This document shows positions 1 to 9,167 of a DNA stretch of 64,000 bases, one piece after another. The notes under the pieces were generated by a model, which was not told the DNA's origin, did no database searches, and saw only the letters and a program-made list of their open reading frames with translations. Position 1 is the stretch's first letter. The number at the start of each line of letters is the position of its first letter. A program made the translations under genes and the position numbers. Source of the stretch: Chlamydia sp. (GTDB lineage: Bacteria > Chlamydiota > Chlamydiia > Chlamydiales > Chlamydiaceae); contig NZ_JAFUQR010000008.1 in the NCBI RefSeq assembly GCF_017472245.1, forward strand, positions 214,579-278,578, written 5' to 3'.

Positions 1-222
1 TACGATCCAGAATCTCAGGAAGTGTTCCTCATTTTAGCAAGTCAAAGAAAGCAGGGGCATCAGGAAAAACTTCCTTTATGGAACCAAGTGCTCGCTGTCG
101 AATGGAAAGTTTTCCGAAACCAGAAGTTAGACGACGTGGATAGAGTGAGTTTAACTTTGGTTAGAAAAACAAGGGCTTTGCCTCCAAGAACTCTTTCATA
201 TATGTTTTCTGTATGTGGGTAG
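1..222 (+). CDS. C-terminal part of a conserved chlamydial hypothetical protein (CT567-like), cut by window edge
   Basis: An open frame runs in from the left edge and stops at TAG 220-222, leaving 73 residues ending SVCG. It is basic and has no obvious motif. In C. trachomatis the genes at this position follow the type II secretion (gsp) cluster, so a role linked to that machinery is possible, but this is inference from gene order. The start lies outside the window. The next gene begins only 6 bases after the stop, so the two are probably cotranscribed. Confidence 0.7.
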   Translation, partial: YDPESQEVFLILASQRKQGHQEKLPLWNQVLAVEWKVFRNQKLDDVDRVSLTLVRKTRALPPRTLSYMFSVCG

Positions 223-228
223 GGGTGC

Positions 229-1221
229 ATGCATTTTATTTTCACATTGTTATGTTTAACCTCTCTGTTGACTGTGGTGTCGTTTGATGCTGTGGGGGCT
301 CGTAAGAGAATCTTCTATGCAAAAACATTAGAAAAAGAAGAAGAAATGTTTTCTGCCCGAGAGTCCGCGACTTCTGAGATCATTTATAGAGGTAAAAATA
401 AGCGAATAGCTTCACTTGTGAAGAAAGAAGAGCACCGTGTGCAAAATAAAGAGCGGGATAGCGTAACCGTTCGGCAGAAGCGTTATCGTTTGCTAGAAGT
501 CCCTTTTTCGCGGCCTCCGAATAACTCCAGGTTCAATATGTATTCTTTTCTTAAAGAATCTCCAGAGAACTATACGGATCCCGCTTCGGCGTATGCGATT
601 TTTGCTCGTTTATTATACACATTGTATGTCCAGCCCGGTTTAATTCCTCAGGGGGCAGAATATCGAGTGATGCACGCTTTATTAGATCAGAAGGATATAC
701 TCATTGCGAGGGCTCGGGAATTAGGAGCTGATTCTATAGAGACTATAGTGTTACCTCCTGAGGAGGCGGGGTGGTTATACACGATGTTAAAGGGAACAAA
801 GACGGTGCGCTCTTTGCTACATTTCCTACAGTATGAAGAAAAGAACACGAATCAAGGAAAGTTGAATTTACTATTTGCAGATCCAATAATTCTCCAAGCT
901 TTTATTAATAATTCTGAGGCTTATGTTGAATTGGAGCGTGTACGCCAAGAAGTTTGGGAGAGTGCTCGGCAGCAAGAGCTCGCAGTTAAAACTTATGGGC
1001 AAGCTGCTGCATTAGAAATGTTTAAAACCCGTACGGACTTTCGTGTAGAATTGCAGGACAAAACACAGGTAATTCTTCATCGATACGACTTACTGCCTCT
1101 TTTGAATAAAAAAGTTTTTGATTACACACTAGGAACTGCAGGCGATTTCATTTTTGTAATGGATCCGGAAAATGAAAGAATTATCAGAAGTCGTTGCGTT
1201 TCAAGAAGAAAAATTAATTAA
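229..1221 (+). CDS. Exported hypothetical protein (CT566-like), 330 aa
   Basis: The N-terminus has a short hydrophobic stretch (residues 3-20, LLCLTSLLTVVSF) followed by AVGA, which looks like a Sec signal peptide with cleavage near residue 24. A basic low-complexity stretch (about 25-85, rich in K, R and E) comes next, then an alpha-helical, charged remainder without a motif I recognise. It starts 6 bases after the preceding stop with an AGGGG just upstream, so it is the next gene of the same operon. Placement after the secretion-linked cluster suggests an envelope or periplasmic role. That is inference; no function is assigned. Confidence 0.75.
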   Translation: MHFIFTLLCLTSLLTVVSFDAVGARKRIFYAKTLEKEEEMFSARESATSEIIYRGKNKRIASLVKKEEHRVQNKERDSVTVRQKRYRLLEVPFSRPPNNSRFNMYSFLKESPENYTDPASAYAIFARLLYTLYVQPGLIPQGAEYRVMHALLDQKDILIARARELGADSIETIVLPPEEAGWLYTMLKGTKTVRSLLHFLQYEEKNTNQGKLNLLFADPIILQAFINNSEAYVELERVRQEVWESARQQELAVKTYGQAAALEMFKTRTDFRVELQDKTQVILHRYDLLPLLNKKVFDYTLGTAGDFIFVMDPENERIIRSRCVSRRKIN

Positions 1222-1311
1222 ATAGTTTTTTATGTTTATATTTAAATTATCTTTTGATAGTTATTTAGTACGAGATTAGTTTAATAAAAAGAAAAAAATC
1301 AGGTATGGCTT

Positions 1312-1752
1312 ATGGCGGACGAGACGCAAAAAGAGAGCTCCTCACAACAACCTTCGTCCTCTAAGTTAGGTTCATTTAGACAAAAAGTTCGTGATTTGCA
1401 CGCAAATCCAAAAGTTGGAGGCATGAAGAGATTTTTGTCTCGGCATGCTTGCGAAGCAATTAGTGGAGCATTGATTGTTTTTGGGATTATAGCGAACTGT
1501 GTGTCCTGGGTTGGGGGATTATTCGTTGCTTCCGGGATAGTCCTGGGTTTTTACCCTGAGATACTGTTTGTATTGCAAAATCTTCAGAGCTATTATGCCA
1601 AAAATGGACCTATCAAAAACGCTCTAGTATGCGGAGTCGCTCTTTTCTGGTTAATCAAAGCTCCTTCTTTTGTTCTTTCCTTTATTGTGCTTTGTATCAT
1701 AGTGGTTTTGTTGGCTCAGGGGCAGCACAAAGATAAAACCTCTTCACAATAG
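1312..1752 (+). CDS. Inc-like bilobed membrane protein (CT565-like), 146 aa
   Basis: A hydrophilic Ser/Gln/Lys-rich N-terminus (residues 1-45) is followed by two hydrophobic blocks, about 48-85 and 105-137, separated by a short polar hairpin (YYAKNGPIKN). There is no signal peptide, and the tail is short and charged. This bilobed hydrophobic pattern is the hallmark of chlamydial inclusion membrane (Inc) proteins, which are T3S substrates; I recall CT565 on predicted Inc lists. The ATG at 1312 has CAGG about 8 bases upstream; an ATG at 1305 is out of frame. A strong terminator follows at 1803. The Inc assignment rests on topology only. Confidence 0.7.
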   Translation: MADETQKESSSQQPSSSKLGSFRQKVRDLHANPKVGGMKRFLSRHACEAISGALIVFGIIANCVSWVGGLFVASGIVLGFYPEILFVLQNLQSYYAKNGPIKNALVCGVALFWLIKAPSFVLSFIVLCIIVVLLAQGQHKDKTSSQ

Positions 1753-1802
1753 ATAAAGTGAGCATTTCAAGAGAGAAGGTTGTACATCAAAAAGTATCGA
1801 GG

Positions 1803-1838
1803 TCCCTTCCCCTGTTTAAGGGGGAAGGGATTTTTTTT
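1803..1838 (+). terminator. Rho-independent terminator after the Inc-like gene
   Basis: A perfect 10-bp stem (TCCCTTCCCC / GGGGAAGGGA) with an 8-base loop is followed directly by eight T. It separates the plus-strand cluster from the convergent T3S operon. There is no T run on the other strand, so it acts in the plus direction. Confidence 0.93.
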
Positions 1839-1848
1839 CAGAAAAATT

Positions 1849-2718
1849 TCATAAAACTTTTGGAGGATGAGTTCCAAAAAGCATAACGGGAATCTCTTTA
1901 AACCAGGCTAAAGTGAAATAGTCGATTTGTTTGACGATAAACCACCAAGCTAGGGTTAAGAAGAGTAATCCCATAAAAGCTTTAAGCGCAGAGAGTAAAT
2001 AGATCACTTGGACCTGAGGAGCCATACGGTTGATAATCCCTAGGAATAAATCTGACATGAGCATAACTACTGCTGCTGGTGCACTTAATTGAATAGTCAT
2101 GATTAAACATAGTTGACACAGCTTCAGTATGGCGACCCACATAGGGGCTCGTAATGACATCATCTCTTCTGGGAAGACTGCATGTAAAGGAATTATCTCG
2201 AGTGATTGTAAAAGCACAGATAAGACAATACGGTGACCTCCCGCAAGCCAGAACACCATAGTAACAAAATAGTGATAAAAGATTCCGTGGGGGGAGGTTT
2301 GTTCAATAGATACTAGAGAAGTTGCCCCCTCCAATCCTTGTATCCCTTGTTGGTTAGTGATGAAAGATCCGGCAGATTGGGCTGCATAAAAAGGGAATGA
2401 GAATAAGAACCCAATTAAAAAGCCAATTAAGATTTCTTTAATAAGAAGAATATAAAAGATATCCAAATCCTGGTAATGGACAATGCTTGTGTCTTGTATA
2501 ACTTGAGGAAAAATCAAGGCTATCCAGGAAAGAGAGATTCCTATTTTAATAGGTGAAGGAAAGAGTTTGGCTCCTAGAAAAGGAATAATTGCGAGCATGG
2601 ATAATACCCGCGCGAACAACAAAAGAAAAACCGTCCAGACATAATCAGCAGGCTTTTGGAATATATAATCGATATAGGAAGAGCTCAATCCTGAAAGAAC
2701 CTCGGGGAGCGTTGCCAT
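1849..2718 (-). CDS. sctT: Type III secretion export-gate protein SctT (YscT/SpaR/FliR family)
   Basis: This 289-residue polytopic membrane protein matches the SctT/FliR family in length (about 260-290) and in its run of hydrophobic segments (about 25-50, 55-75, 85-115, 135-170, 185-215 and 225-265). With SctR and SctS it forms the export-gate core of the T3S apparatus in the inner membrane. The order sctR-sctS-sctT is the standard one. It starts at ATG 2718, 6 bases after the sctS stop, and is the last gene of the operon. A convergent terminator region follows its stop. Confidence 0.93.
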   Translation of the reverse strand: MATLPEVLSGLSSSYIDYIFQKPADYVWTVFLLLFARVLSMLAIIPFLGAKLFPSPIKIGISLSWIALIFPQVIQDTSIVHYQDLDIFYILLIKEILIGFLIGFLFSFPFYAAQSAGSFITNQQGIQGLEGATSLVSIEQTSPHGIFYHYFVTMVFWLAGGHRIVLSVLLQSLEIIPLHAVFPEEMMSLRAPMWVAILKLCQLCLIMTIQLSAPAAVVMLMSDLFLGIINRMAPQVQVIYLLSALKAFMGLLFLTLAWWFIVKQIDYFTLAWFKEIPVMLFGTHPPKVL

Positions 2719-2724
2719 GGCAAT

Positions 2725-3009
2725 CTACTTCCATTTGTAAAAATTTTGGAAAATTTGAGCTGCAAATCGTAGGATCATATTACAAAGCCATCCTCCCGTA
2801 ATCATCAATGTTCCAAAAATCACGACCAACTTAATAGCAAAAGCAAATGTCTGTTCTTGAATCTGTGTTGCAGCTTGGAAAATGGCTACCATAATCCCAA
2901 CAACAGAAGCCAGAATGATAGGAGGAGCCGAGATGATTAGAATCAATAAGAGGGCTTCATACGAATATTCAAACAGAATAGATTTGAAACTTGTTGCAAG
3001 CATCAGCAT
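2725..3009 (-). CDS. sctS: Type III secretion export-gate protein SctS (YscS/FliQ family)
   Basis: This small 94-residue protein has two transmembrane hairpin helices (about 20-40 and 58-80), the FliQ/SctS layout and size. The family packs around SctR and SctT in the export gate. The sequence APPIILASVVGIMVAIFQAA holds the conserved P and G-rich first hairpin. ATG codons at 3009 and 3003 are both possible starts; the longer form is listed. It lies between sctR and sctT with gaps of about 10 and 6 bases. Confidence 0.94.
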   Translation of the reverse strand: MLMLATSFKSILFEYSYEALLLILIISAPPIILASVVGIMVAIFQAATQIQEQTFAFAIKLVVIFGTLMITGGWLCNMILRFAAQIFQNFYKWK

Positions 3010-3020
3010 AGGAAAGTCTC

Positions 3021-3956
3021 TTATTTAAAACTAATCATCAAGCCTTCCAAAAGTAAAGTCCATCCATCTACCATCACAACCAGAAGAAGTTTGAGAGGAA
3101 GCGAGATAGACAGTGGGGAAAGCATCATCATCTGCATAGCAACCAAGACGTTGGCTGTTACTAAATCGATGACAAAGAAGGGTAAGTAAATCAATACTCC
3201 GATTTCGAAAGCATTTTTAATCTGCCCCATAATGAAAGCTGGAATTACGATCACGAAATCAGAAGGTGTTAATTGTGAGCGAAGTTCCGGAGGAAAGGTC
3301 TTTTGTGAAATTTTATAAAAGCTTTGAATTTGGGGTTTAGGAGTATTTTTAATCAGGAAAGAACGTAGGGGTTCTTTCGATTTATTTAAAGCAACAAATA
3401 CGGTTTCTGCTCCTTCTGCAGAAAATAAATCGCGAGGGATGGCGTTTGATTCAATACCTTTTTTTGCGTCACTATACATAGCCATTCCAGTAGGGAACAT
3501 CACGTAAATCGATAGAACGAGAGCAATTCCGTTGAGGACTTGGCTAGGAGGAGTTTGTTGCACTCCCAAAGCATTTCTGAGTAAGACCAATGTGATGATG
3601 ATTTTCAGATAAGAGGTAAGAAGCATCACCAAAAAGGGAGAGAGCGCTAGAAAGAGCAGGATAACCGCTTGTGTAGTCAGATCTGGATAAGTTTCTGAGA
3701 AAGCTCCAGAAGAAAGATCTTTTGGAGAAGGAAGAAGATCTTGAGCTGCTACTGTCTGTCTATAAGAAGGGCAGCGAAGGGTTTTCTTTGAATTTTCTGG
3801 AGAACTAGGTTTTTCTTGCTGGGGAACAGAAGCACAAGGCTGACAAGAAGAGGCTTCTTGCACCGAAGAGCAAGAGGTATCAGAACAGCCATTGGCAAAA
3901 CTGTGAGGAGCATGAAGCACGCATAGAAAGAAGAAAATTCGAAGAATCAATCGCAT
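3021..3956 (-). CDS. sctR: Type III secretion export-gate protein SctR (YscR/FliP family) with Cys-rich N-terminal extension
   Basis: The C-terminal two-thirds is a typical SctR/FliP: hydrophobic helices near 97-130 and 145-160, a soluble domain at about 165-225, then paired helices with GQIKNAFEIGVLIYLPFFVI. The protein has 311 residues against about 215-250 for most SctR/FliP. The excess is N-terminal: a signal peptide (residues 1-21, cleavage near SFA-N), then about 70 periplasmic residues with cysteines at 24, 29, 38, 41 and 62. SctR nucleates the export gate. It starts at ATG 3956, 11 bases after sctL. The cysteines suggest disulfide bonding outside the membrane (inference). Confidence 0.94.
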   Translation of the reverse strand: MRLILRIFFFLCVLHAPHSFANGCSDTSCSSVQEASSCQPCASVPQQEKPSSPENSKKTLRCPSYRQTVAAQDLLPSPKDLSSGAFSETYPDLTTQAVILLFLALSPFLVMLLTSYLKIIITLVLLRNALGVQQTPPSQVLNGIALVLSIYVMFPTGMAMYSDAKKGIESNAIPRDLFSAEGAETVFVALNKSKEPLRSFLIKNTPKPQIQSFYKISQKTFPPELRSQLTPSDFVIVIPAFIMGQIKNAFEIGVLIYLPFFVIDLVTANVLVAMQMMMLSPLSISLPLKLLLVVMVDGWTLLLEGLMISFK

Positions 3957-3967
3957 AAAGTCACTAC

Positions 3968-4639
3968 CTAGTCTTTCTTGCTTTGGGAATGATCTATTGA
4001 GGGAGCTTCCGGGTTTTTTTTCTGTTTAAGGATATCGGAAAAAGCGTGCTCTAAGGCAGCAAGCTGCACATCAAGCTGGGCATTCACAATTCCTGTTTCT
4101 GTTTCAATAATACAACCGCCAGGGGATACACTTGCTTTCGGAGAGAGCAGCAGAACATCGGCGTATTCCACAAGTTTTTTTAATTCTGAACGATGTTGCT
4201 CAACAATAGCAAGATCTTGGGGATTTACGTGGATAATGATCCGTTTATTTTGTGTCAGATCTTTTAAGGACTCTGAGATGATAGAGACAACCGTTTCAGG
4301 TTTCGTCTCTAACTCTTTTCCGATGATTTTTTTTACGCTAGCGATAGCTAAAGGAACGAGCGCAGTTTTGATTTGTTCTCGCGTAGCGTGTGTTTCTGTA
4401 ATGAGAAAAGCAAGTTGCTTACTCCAAGCGTCGCTACCTTCTTGGAATCCTTGATTTTTTGCTTCTTCCCGGAGCCGCTCGCATTCTTCATGAGTATTTT
4501 GTGTGTAAGTATCACAATCTTCTTGCGTTTTTGCTAAAAGTTCTTGAGCATCTAACACAGCGGTATAGGCGTCTGGGGAGAGAACTTTTTTATTAGGGAC
4601 GACCTCTTGGTCTTTAAATATTAAACTGAAAAACTTCAT
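3968..4639 (-). CDS. sctL: Type III secretion ATPase stator SctL (YscL/FliH family)
   Basis: This 223-residue protein begins MKFFSLIFKDQEV, has a long charged helical N-terminal half (about 30-100) and an alpha/beta C-terminal domain with VSPGGCIIETETG near residue 190, typical of YscL/FliH proteins that bind the SctN ATPase and the cytoplasmic sorting platform. An in-frame TTG at 4675 would add 12 residues (MALPKDAHLVKR) and has GAGG at a spacing of about 11; I prefer ATG 4639 because MKFFSL is the start I recall for the C. trachomatis protein. The gap before it toward the sctK-like gene is unusually long for this operon. Confidence 0.9.
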   Translation of the reverse strand: MKFFSLIFKDQEVVPNKKVLSPDAYTAVLDAQELLAKTQEDCDTYTQNTHEECERLREEAKNQGFQEGSDAWSKQLAFLITETHATREQIKTALVPLAIASVKKIIGKELETKPETVVSIISESLKDLTQNKRIIIHVNPQDLAIVEQHRSELKKLVEYADVLLLSPKASVSPGGCIIETETGIVNAQLDVQLAALEHAFSDILKQKKNPEAPSIDHSQSKKD

Positions 4640-4757
4640 TCTTTTGACGAGGTGGGCATCCTTTGGCAAAGCCAACAGGCAGGGAACCTCGCTCCTTTGC
4701 TCGTTACTTTATTCCCAACGCGATGAGGTATGTCTTATCGATAGGTAGACAAGGATC

Positions 4758-4871
4758 TCATTCTTTTTTACAAAGAGAGCGAAGTGTTCCATTGCCTCGC
4801 TTGCTCTCATTTTTAACATAGTCATCATAGAAAAAATCTACAACGCTATTCATAGCTTCTTTTTTTTGCAT
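4758..4871 (-). CDS. Candidate small ORF in the sctK-sctL gap, 37 aa (or frameshifted C-terminal extension of the upstream gene)
   Basis: The 267-base gap between the sctK-like stop and ATG 4639 holds an ORF reading MQKKEAMNSVVDFFYDDYVK and ending SLCKKE. Its frame stays open upstream through the end of the sctK-like gene (about 24 more codons, reading TIDQEFFLLLLSRM before the Met), in the +2 frame relative to it. The residue pattern is protein-like: amphipathic, with no stops. An AGGAG lies about 28 bases before the ATG, too far for normal initiation. It could be a real small gene, the former C-terminus of the sctK-like protein after a frameshift, or chance. Confidence 0.35.
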   Translation of the reverse strand: MQKKEAMNSVVDFFYDDYVKNESKRGNGTLRSLCKKE

Positions 4872-4906
4872 ACGGGAGAGTAATAGAAGTAAAAAGAACT
4901 CCTGAT

Positions 4907-5743
4907 CTATTGTACGAGAATACTGATACAGTGTTCTAAACGCTCTCGGAAATACTCATTATGGGGGTTATCTATCAAACTTTGTAATGCTTTCTCAAAA
5001 ATATAGCCTCGCCCAACATCGAGTCTACGAATAAAGTACCAAAGAAAAGAACTGTCTTCTTTTGCTAGAGATCGAGCTAGGAAGCGTAAGCCTTGAACAT
5101 GAATAAAATGACGCAGAGCACTATCTTCTTCCCAAGAGGCTAAGAAAGCCGTCGGATCGAGATTCTTTATGGGATGAGTCTTACAATATTTCAAGAACAT
5201 ACGCTCAGTTTCAGATAGCATGCGTTGCACTCGATCAATCACTACTCGGTCAACTACATTGCGCATTTCTTGAGCTAGAGCATAAAGTCCTAGACAGTTG
5301 ATCAAAGCCATTTTTGTCGGTCCAGAATAGTACAGCATAGCATTAAAGGGAGAGACCGGTAAAAAAATTTCTTCTGTAATTCCTGGAGGACGAATCTTTT
5401 TACTTAATAAATCTAGCAGATAGAAGGCTCCAAAAGGTGAACAACGTTTAGATGCAGGAACAATGCCTGCTTCTAAAAAAGGAAGAAGATCTTGTGTGAG
5501 AGGATGAGGAAACCAGGCTAACAGCTGAGACTGTACAGCCGAAGGGAATTCTTTCATAGCAACACTAACCCAAGAAGGATGAACGGTTGCCAGCCAACGC
5601 ATATTAAAAGATAGCGACTGCAAAGGAATATCCTGATGATGAGGAGAGTCTAACAGAAGATGCTCTGGCAAAAATTGCGCGAGATCATCTGCTTTTGCAT
5701 GCTTCATCAGGATATTAAGAATCCCAAAGGTATTCGCTGTCAC
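4907..5743 (-). CDS. SctK-like type III secretion accessory protein (CT560-like)
   Basis: This 278-residue soluble protein has no membrane segment or signal peptide and sits exactly where SctK (YscK/PscK) lies in other T3S operons, between sctJ and sctL. SctK is a sorting-platform adaptor between SctD/SctJ and SctQ. Sequence similarity to SctK is weak by eye, so the name rests on position. The GTG at 5743 abuts the sctJ TAA and has GAGGACGC at good spacing, supporting that start; ATG at codon 14 is an alternative. The frame ends ISILVQ, while another frame stays open for about 60 codons beyond. Confidence 0.7.
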   Translation of the reverse strand: MTANTFGILNILMKHAKADDLAQFLPEHLLLDSPHHQDIPLQSLSFNMRWLATVHPSWVSVAMKEFPSAVQSQLLAWFPHPLTQDLLPFLEAGIVPASKRCSPFGAFYLLDLLSKKIRPPGITEEIFLPVSPFNAMLYYSGPTKMALINCLGLYALAQEMRNVVDRVVIDRVQRMLSETERMFLKYCKTHPIKNLDPTAFLASWEEDSALRHFIHVQGLRFLARSLAKEDSSFLWYFIRRLDVGRGYIFEKALQSLIDNPHNEYFRERLEHCISILVQ

Positions 5744-6727
5744 TTAAGCGTCCTCGTTATTCTCTTCTTGTTTTTCCGCATTTTCTTTAGGAGCTTCCTC
5801 TGTAGCTGCTGGATTTTCTGCTCCTTCTGTGGTTCCTGCTGGAGCTTCTTTAGTTGCTGCTTTATTTTGTGTAAAAGCAAGCTGCGAGTACGGAGCCGGA
5901 TTGAAGAATCCTTTTGTTCCTCCCAAAGCTGCAATTAGCGTATGTGTTTTCCAGATAACCCAGAGCAATCCGCAGGAAAGGATGAAAAGGAGTAAGATTA
6001 AGAAGTAGAAAACAAGGCGGAATTTAGTAAGAGAATTTTTAGCGAGGATAATGCCCCATACAGATACATAATCAATCTCGTCGGAAAGACCCCAAGGACC
6101 GTTAATAGTGATGTCACTATAGGAAGCACGATCGCTTACTACAGAGACGTTCTCTGGGCAAAGACCTGGAACAGCACTGGCAACCAGACGCTTGATTTTT
6201 GAAACCATAATGCTGTTAGGATTGTCTAAAACGCCTCTGTGTTTGATATAAACAGAAGCCGTCAAAGGAAGTTGGTCTTCTTCTGGAGAAAAGGAGATTT
6301 GTACGCTAGCATCAACGATACCATCCATCTTTCTAATGGTCGTTGCCATTTGTTCAGAAAGACCTTCTTGGTAGCGAATCTTTTCTTGCATTTCAGAGGG
6401 GACGAGTCCTTGTTTAGCAAAGAGATCGAGAAGACTAGTTCCCTTCATACGAGGGAGTCCCGCTTGGTTTAGAATAGCAAGAGCTTCTGTAATTTGCGCT
6501 GCAGGAACAGAAATGTCCCACAATTGCTCCGCAGAACCTCCCCCAGTTGATGAAGCTGCTTGCGGAACTTTTTGCGCAGAGACACCCTTGCTCACTAACA
6601 GGACTACAATTTCATTAGCGTCGCGTCCCGAAAGTCCGTGTACAATCATAGAACGGCTGTCGCACGCAGAACAACAAAATAGAGCTAATATCAAAAATAA
6701 GGATCGAGAAAAAGTATAACGAAACAT
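5744..6727 (-). CDS. sctJ: Type III secretion inner-membrane ring lipoprotein SctJ (YscJ/PrgK family)
   Basis: The signal sequence ends in a lipobox (CCSAC, acylated Cys at about residue 22). Next come two YscJ ring-building domains (about 25-90 and 110-185; motifs LSGRDANEIV and VDASVQISF). One transmembrane helix lies near 238-260. The C-terminal 40 residues are Ala/Glu-rich and acidic (TEEAPKENAEKQ). At 327 residues it is longer than YscJ (about 245) because of this cytoplasmic tail. SctJ forms the inner-membrane ring of the injectisome. It follows lipA by 95 bases and is the first T3S gene of the run. Confidence 0.94.
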   Translation of the reverse strand: MFRYTFSRSLFLILALFCCSACDSRSMIVHGLSGRDANEIVVLLVSKGVSAQKVPQAASSTGGGSAEQLWDISVPAAQITEALAILNQAGLPRMKGTSLLDLFAKQGLVPSEMQEKIRYQEGLSEQMATTIRKMDGIVDASVQISFSPEEDQLPLTASVYIKHRGVLDNPNSIMVSKIKRLVASAVPGLCPENVSVVSDRASYSDITINGPWGLSDEIDYVSVWGIILAKNSLTKFRLVFYFLILLLFILSCGLLWVIWKTHTLIAALGGTKGFFNPAPYSQLAFTQNKAATKEAPAGTTEGAENPAATEEAPKENAEKQEENNEDA

Positions 6728-6822
6728 AACCCACGCTCACCTTTTCACTCACCATAGCAAATGGGGAGATTAGTGCCAATCGGGAACATTTTGTATTCAA
6801 AAAAGCTTTCAAAATGAGCGTG

Positions 6823-7773
6823 TTAAGTTTTAACTTCGTTAATTGGAAAAGATGAGGATGAAGATTTTTTCTGGTTCATAGCTTCAAAAACGGAATCTGC
6901 ATTAAAGCTAGAACGAACAAAAGGTCCTGCGTAAACGAAAAGACCAAAAGACTCTCCTACAGATTGGTAATAGTTAAAAGTTTCTGGAGAGACGTAATCT
7001 TTTACTGGAATATGTCTACGCGAAGGACGAAGATACTGGCCTATGGTCACGATTTTCACACCGTGATCGGCAAGATCTTTCAGGGTTTGCTTTACCTCAC
7101 TTTCTTGTTCTCCGAGTCCGACCATTATACCAGATTTAATCATGAGATCAGGTAGATATTGAGCTGCATGCTCTAGCATCATAAGGGATCGGCGGTAAGT
7201 GGCTTTATGCCTAACAAGAGGAGTAAGTCGCTCCACAGTCTCTACATTGTGATTATAGATAGCGATTTGCGAATCAAGTAGGTGATGCAAAGCAGCAATA
7301 TTACCTTCAAAATCAGAAGCTAGAACCTCAATAGTAGCTTCTGGAAGTTCGGTATGTAACGTTTTGACAATACGAGCAAGGGCGCTAGCTCCGCCATCTT
7401 TGAGATCATCTCGAGAAACCATAGTGATCACAATATGCTTTAATCCTAAAGCTTTTGCGGAAGCGGCGATTTTTTCTCCTTCCTGAGGATCTGGAGGAAG
7501 AGGGTTTTTAGTGAAATCTATATCGCAGAAGCCACAGCGACGTGTGCAAGCGTCCCCTAATGCGAGATAAGTAGCTGTGTGTCTGGACCAACAACGGGTG
7601 CGATTAGGACAAGAGGCTTCTTCACAGACCGTGGGAAGCCCTTTATTTTTTATTGTTTTGTCTGTTTGAGAAAAGACGCGTCCTATGGGAAGTTTTTGTC
7701 GCAACCACTTAGGAAATCTTTCTGGTAAAGACTTCTTTTCTTTAGGGAACTCAGGAGGGGGTACACAACTCAT
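6823..7773 (-). CDS. lipA: Lipoyl synthase (radical SAM)
   Basis: This 316-residue enzyme inserts two sulfurs into octanoyl groups on E2/GcvH proteins. The radical-SAM CxxxCxxC is in [12 protein letters not shown] (about residue 70), and the second auxiliary iron-sulfur motif in [13 protein letters not shown] (about 50-62) has the CX4CX5C spacing of LipA. The C-terminal RSSFNAD motif is also typical. The ATG at 7773 overlaps the lpdA stop by four bases (ATGA), so the two are translationally coupled. Coupling with a dihydrolipoamide dehydrogenase gene fits a shared lipoate-enzyme role. Confidence 0.97.
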   Translation of the reverse strand: MSCVPPPEFPKEKKSLPERFPKWLRQKLPIGRVFSQTDKTIKNKGLPTVCEEASCPNRTRCWSRHTATYLALGDACTRRCGFCDIDFTKNPLPPDPQEGEKIAASAKALGLKHIVITMVSRDDLKDGGASALARIVKTLHTELPEATIEVLASDFEGNIAALHHLLDSQIAIYNHNVETVERLTPLVRHKATYRRSLMMLEHAAQYLPDLMIKSGIMVGLGEQESEVKQTLKDLADHGVKIVTIGQYLRPSRRHIPVKDYVSPETFNYYQSVGESFGLFVYAGPFVRSSFNADSVFEAMNQKKSSSSSFPINEVKT

Positions 7774-9167
7774 TTTTTAGTAGGAGGCATATGTAATGGA
7801 GTATCAACGGCTAACAAGGCGCTCTCAGCCCAAACTTCTGCTAAAGTTGGATGTGCATGAATAGTTTCGTAAATACAAGGAAGGGTTAATTCATTACGGA
7901 CAGCTAACGTAATTTCAGAGATAAGAGAAGAGGCTTGAGGACCAATAATATAGGCGCCAAGGATTGCCTGTGTTATTTCATGACTAATAATGGCAGCAAA
8001 GCCGTCAGCTTCTCCCATAGCAACGGCCTTCCCTATAGCTAGGAATGGGAATTTCGTCACTTTAACCGGAATCCCTTGCTGCTGAGCTGCTGCTGGGGAA
8101 AGACCTACCATAGCAACTTCTGGGAAAGTAAAGATTACAGCAGGAACTGCGGAATCATCAATTTCCTCTCTATGGCCGGCTATATTCCGGGCAGCAACGA
8201 CTCCTTGATGAGAAGCCACGTGAGCAAGCTGCCATTTTCCCGTAATATCGCCAATAGCATAAATAGAGGGGACATTGGTACGCATAAAGGTATCTGTAGG
8301 GATCACTCCTCGTTCATCGCAAATGACTCCTGCTTTATCGAGTCCGATATTATCAGTATTTAACCGACGTCCTATGGATACTAGAACGTAGTCATATTCT
8401 TCGATAGCTCCATTGAGAGTTAAACGTACGCGATCCCCAATGTCTTCTATATTCGAGACGGAAGCTCCTAACGTAAAGTGAATTCCTTGACGTGTAAGCT
8501 TATCAAGCATAGTTTTGGAGATATCAGGGTTGTTCAAAGCAAGAATTTGTTGACTTGCTTCGATGACAGAGACTTTTGTGCCTAATGTATGGAACAGAGA
8601 AGCGAATTCACAACCGATAACTCCTCCCCCAATAATAGCCATTTTTTGGGGAATTTCTTTAAGATTTAATACCCCCGTTGAACACAAGATCCTAGGAGAT
8701 GTTGGAGAAAATGGAATACCTGGAAAAGCACGAGGTTCAGAGCCTGTTGCGAGGATAATGGATCGGGCTTTGATGATAGAGGAGGTTTCTCCTACAATCT
8801 TCACTTCTGTTGAAGAAACGAGGGTGCCTCTCCCAGGGAACACTGTAATTTTGTTACTGCGAATTAGCCCATTTAGCCCATCACGAATGCTTCGAACAAC
8901 AGTATCTTTTCTTTGCACCATAGCAGGGTAGTTGATGCTGAACCCTTCAACATGAATACCGAACTGGTCGGCATGGCGTATTTGGGATACGACTTCTGCG
9001 CCTGCCAAAAGTGCTTTAGAAGGGATGCATCCTCGATTTAAGCAAGTTCCACCAGCTTCTCGTTCTTCAATAAGAGCTGTCTTTAATCCCTGCTGGGCGG
9101 CAGTAATTGCTGCAACATAGCCTCCAGGCCCTGCTCCAATGACTACACAGTCGAAAGCTTCAGTCAT
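7770..9167 (-). CDS. lpdA: Dihydrolipoamide dehydrogenase (E3)
   Basis: This 465-residue flavoprotein reoxidises dihydrolipoyl groups of 2-oxoacid dehydrogenase complexes. FAD-binding [10 protein letters not shown] is at the N-terminus, the redox disulfide in [16 protein letters not shown], the NAD-binding GGGVIGCEF mid-protein, and the catalytic His-Glu pair in [10 protein letters not shown] near the C-terminus. The start is ATG 9167, preceded by AAGGGA. An upstream GTG (9224) would add 19 residues but lacks a ribosome site. A near-consensus promoter lies about 135 bases upstream. lipA and the T3S genes follow. Confidence 0.97.
   Translation of the reverse strand: MTEAFDCVVIGAGPGGYVAAITAAQQGLKTALIEEREAGGTCLNRGCIPSKALLAGAEVVSQIRHADQFGIHVEGFSINYPAMVQRKDTVVRSIRDGLNGLIRSNKITVFPGRGTLVSSTEVKIVGETSSIIKARSIILATGSEPRAFPGIPFSPTSPRILCSTGVLNLKEIPQKMAIIGGGVIGCEFASLFHTLGTKVSVIEASQQILALNNPDISKTMLDKLTRQGIHFTLGASVSNIEDIGDRVRLTLNGAIEEYDYVLVSIGRRLNTDNIGLDKAGVICDERGVIPTDTFMRTNVPSIYAIGDITGKWQLAHVASHQGVVAARNIAGHREEIDDSAVPAVIFTFPEVAMVGLSPAAAQQQGIPVKVTKFPFLAIGKAVAMGEADGFAAIISHEITQAILGAYIIGPQASSLISEITLAVRNELTLPCIYETIHAHPTLAEVWAESALLAVDTPLHMPPTKK

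Noticed and set aside
8563..8931. 122-codon ORF antisense to lpdA
   Set aside because: Antisense to a conserved enzyme, no ribosome site or family match.
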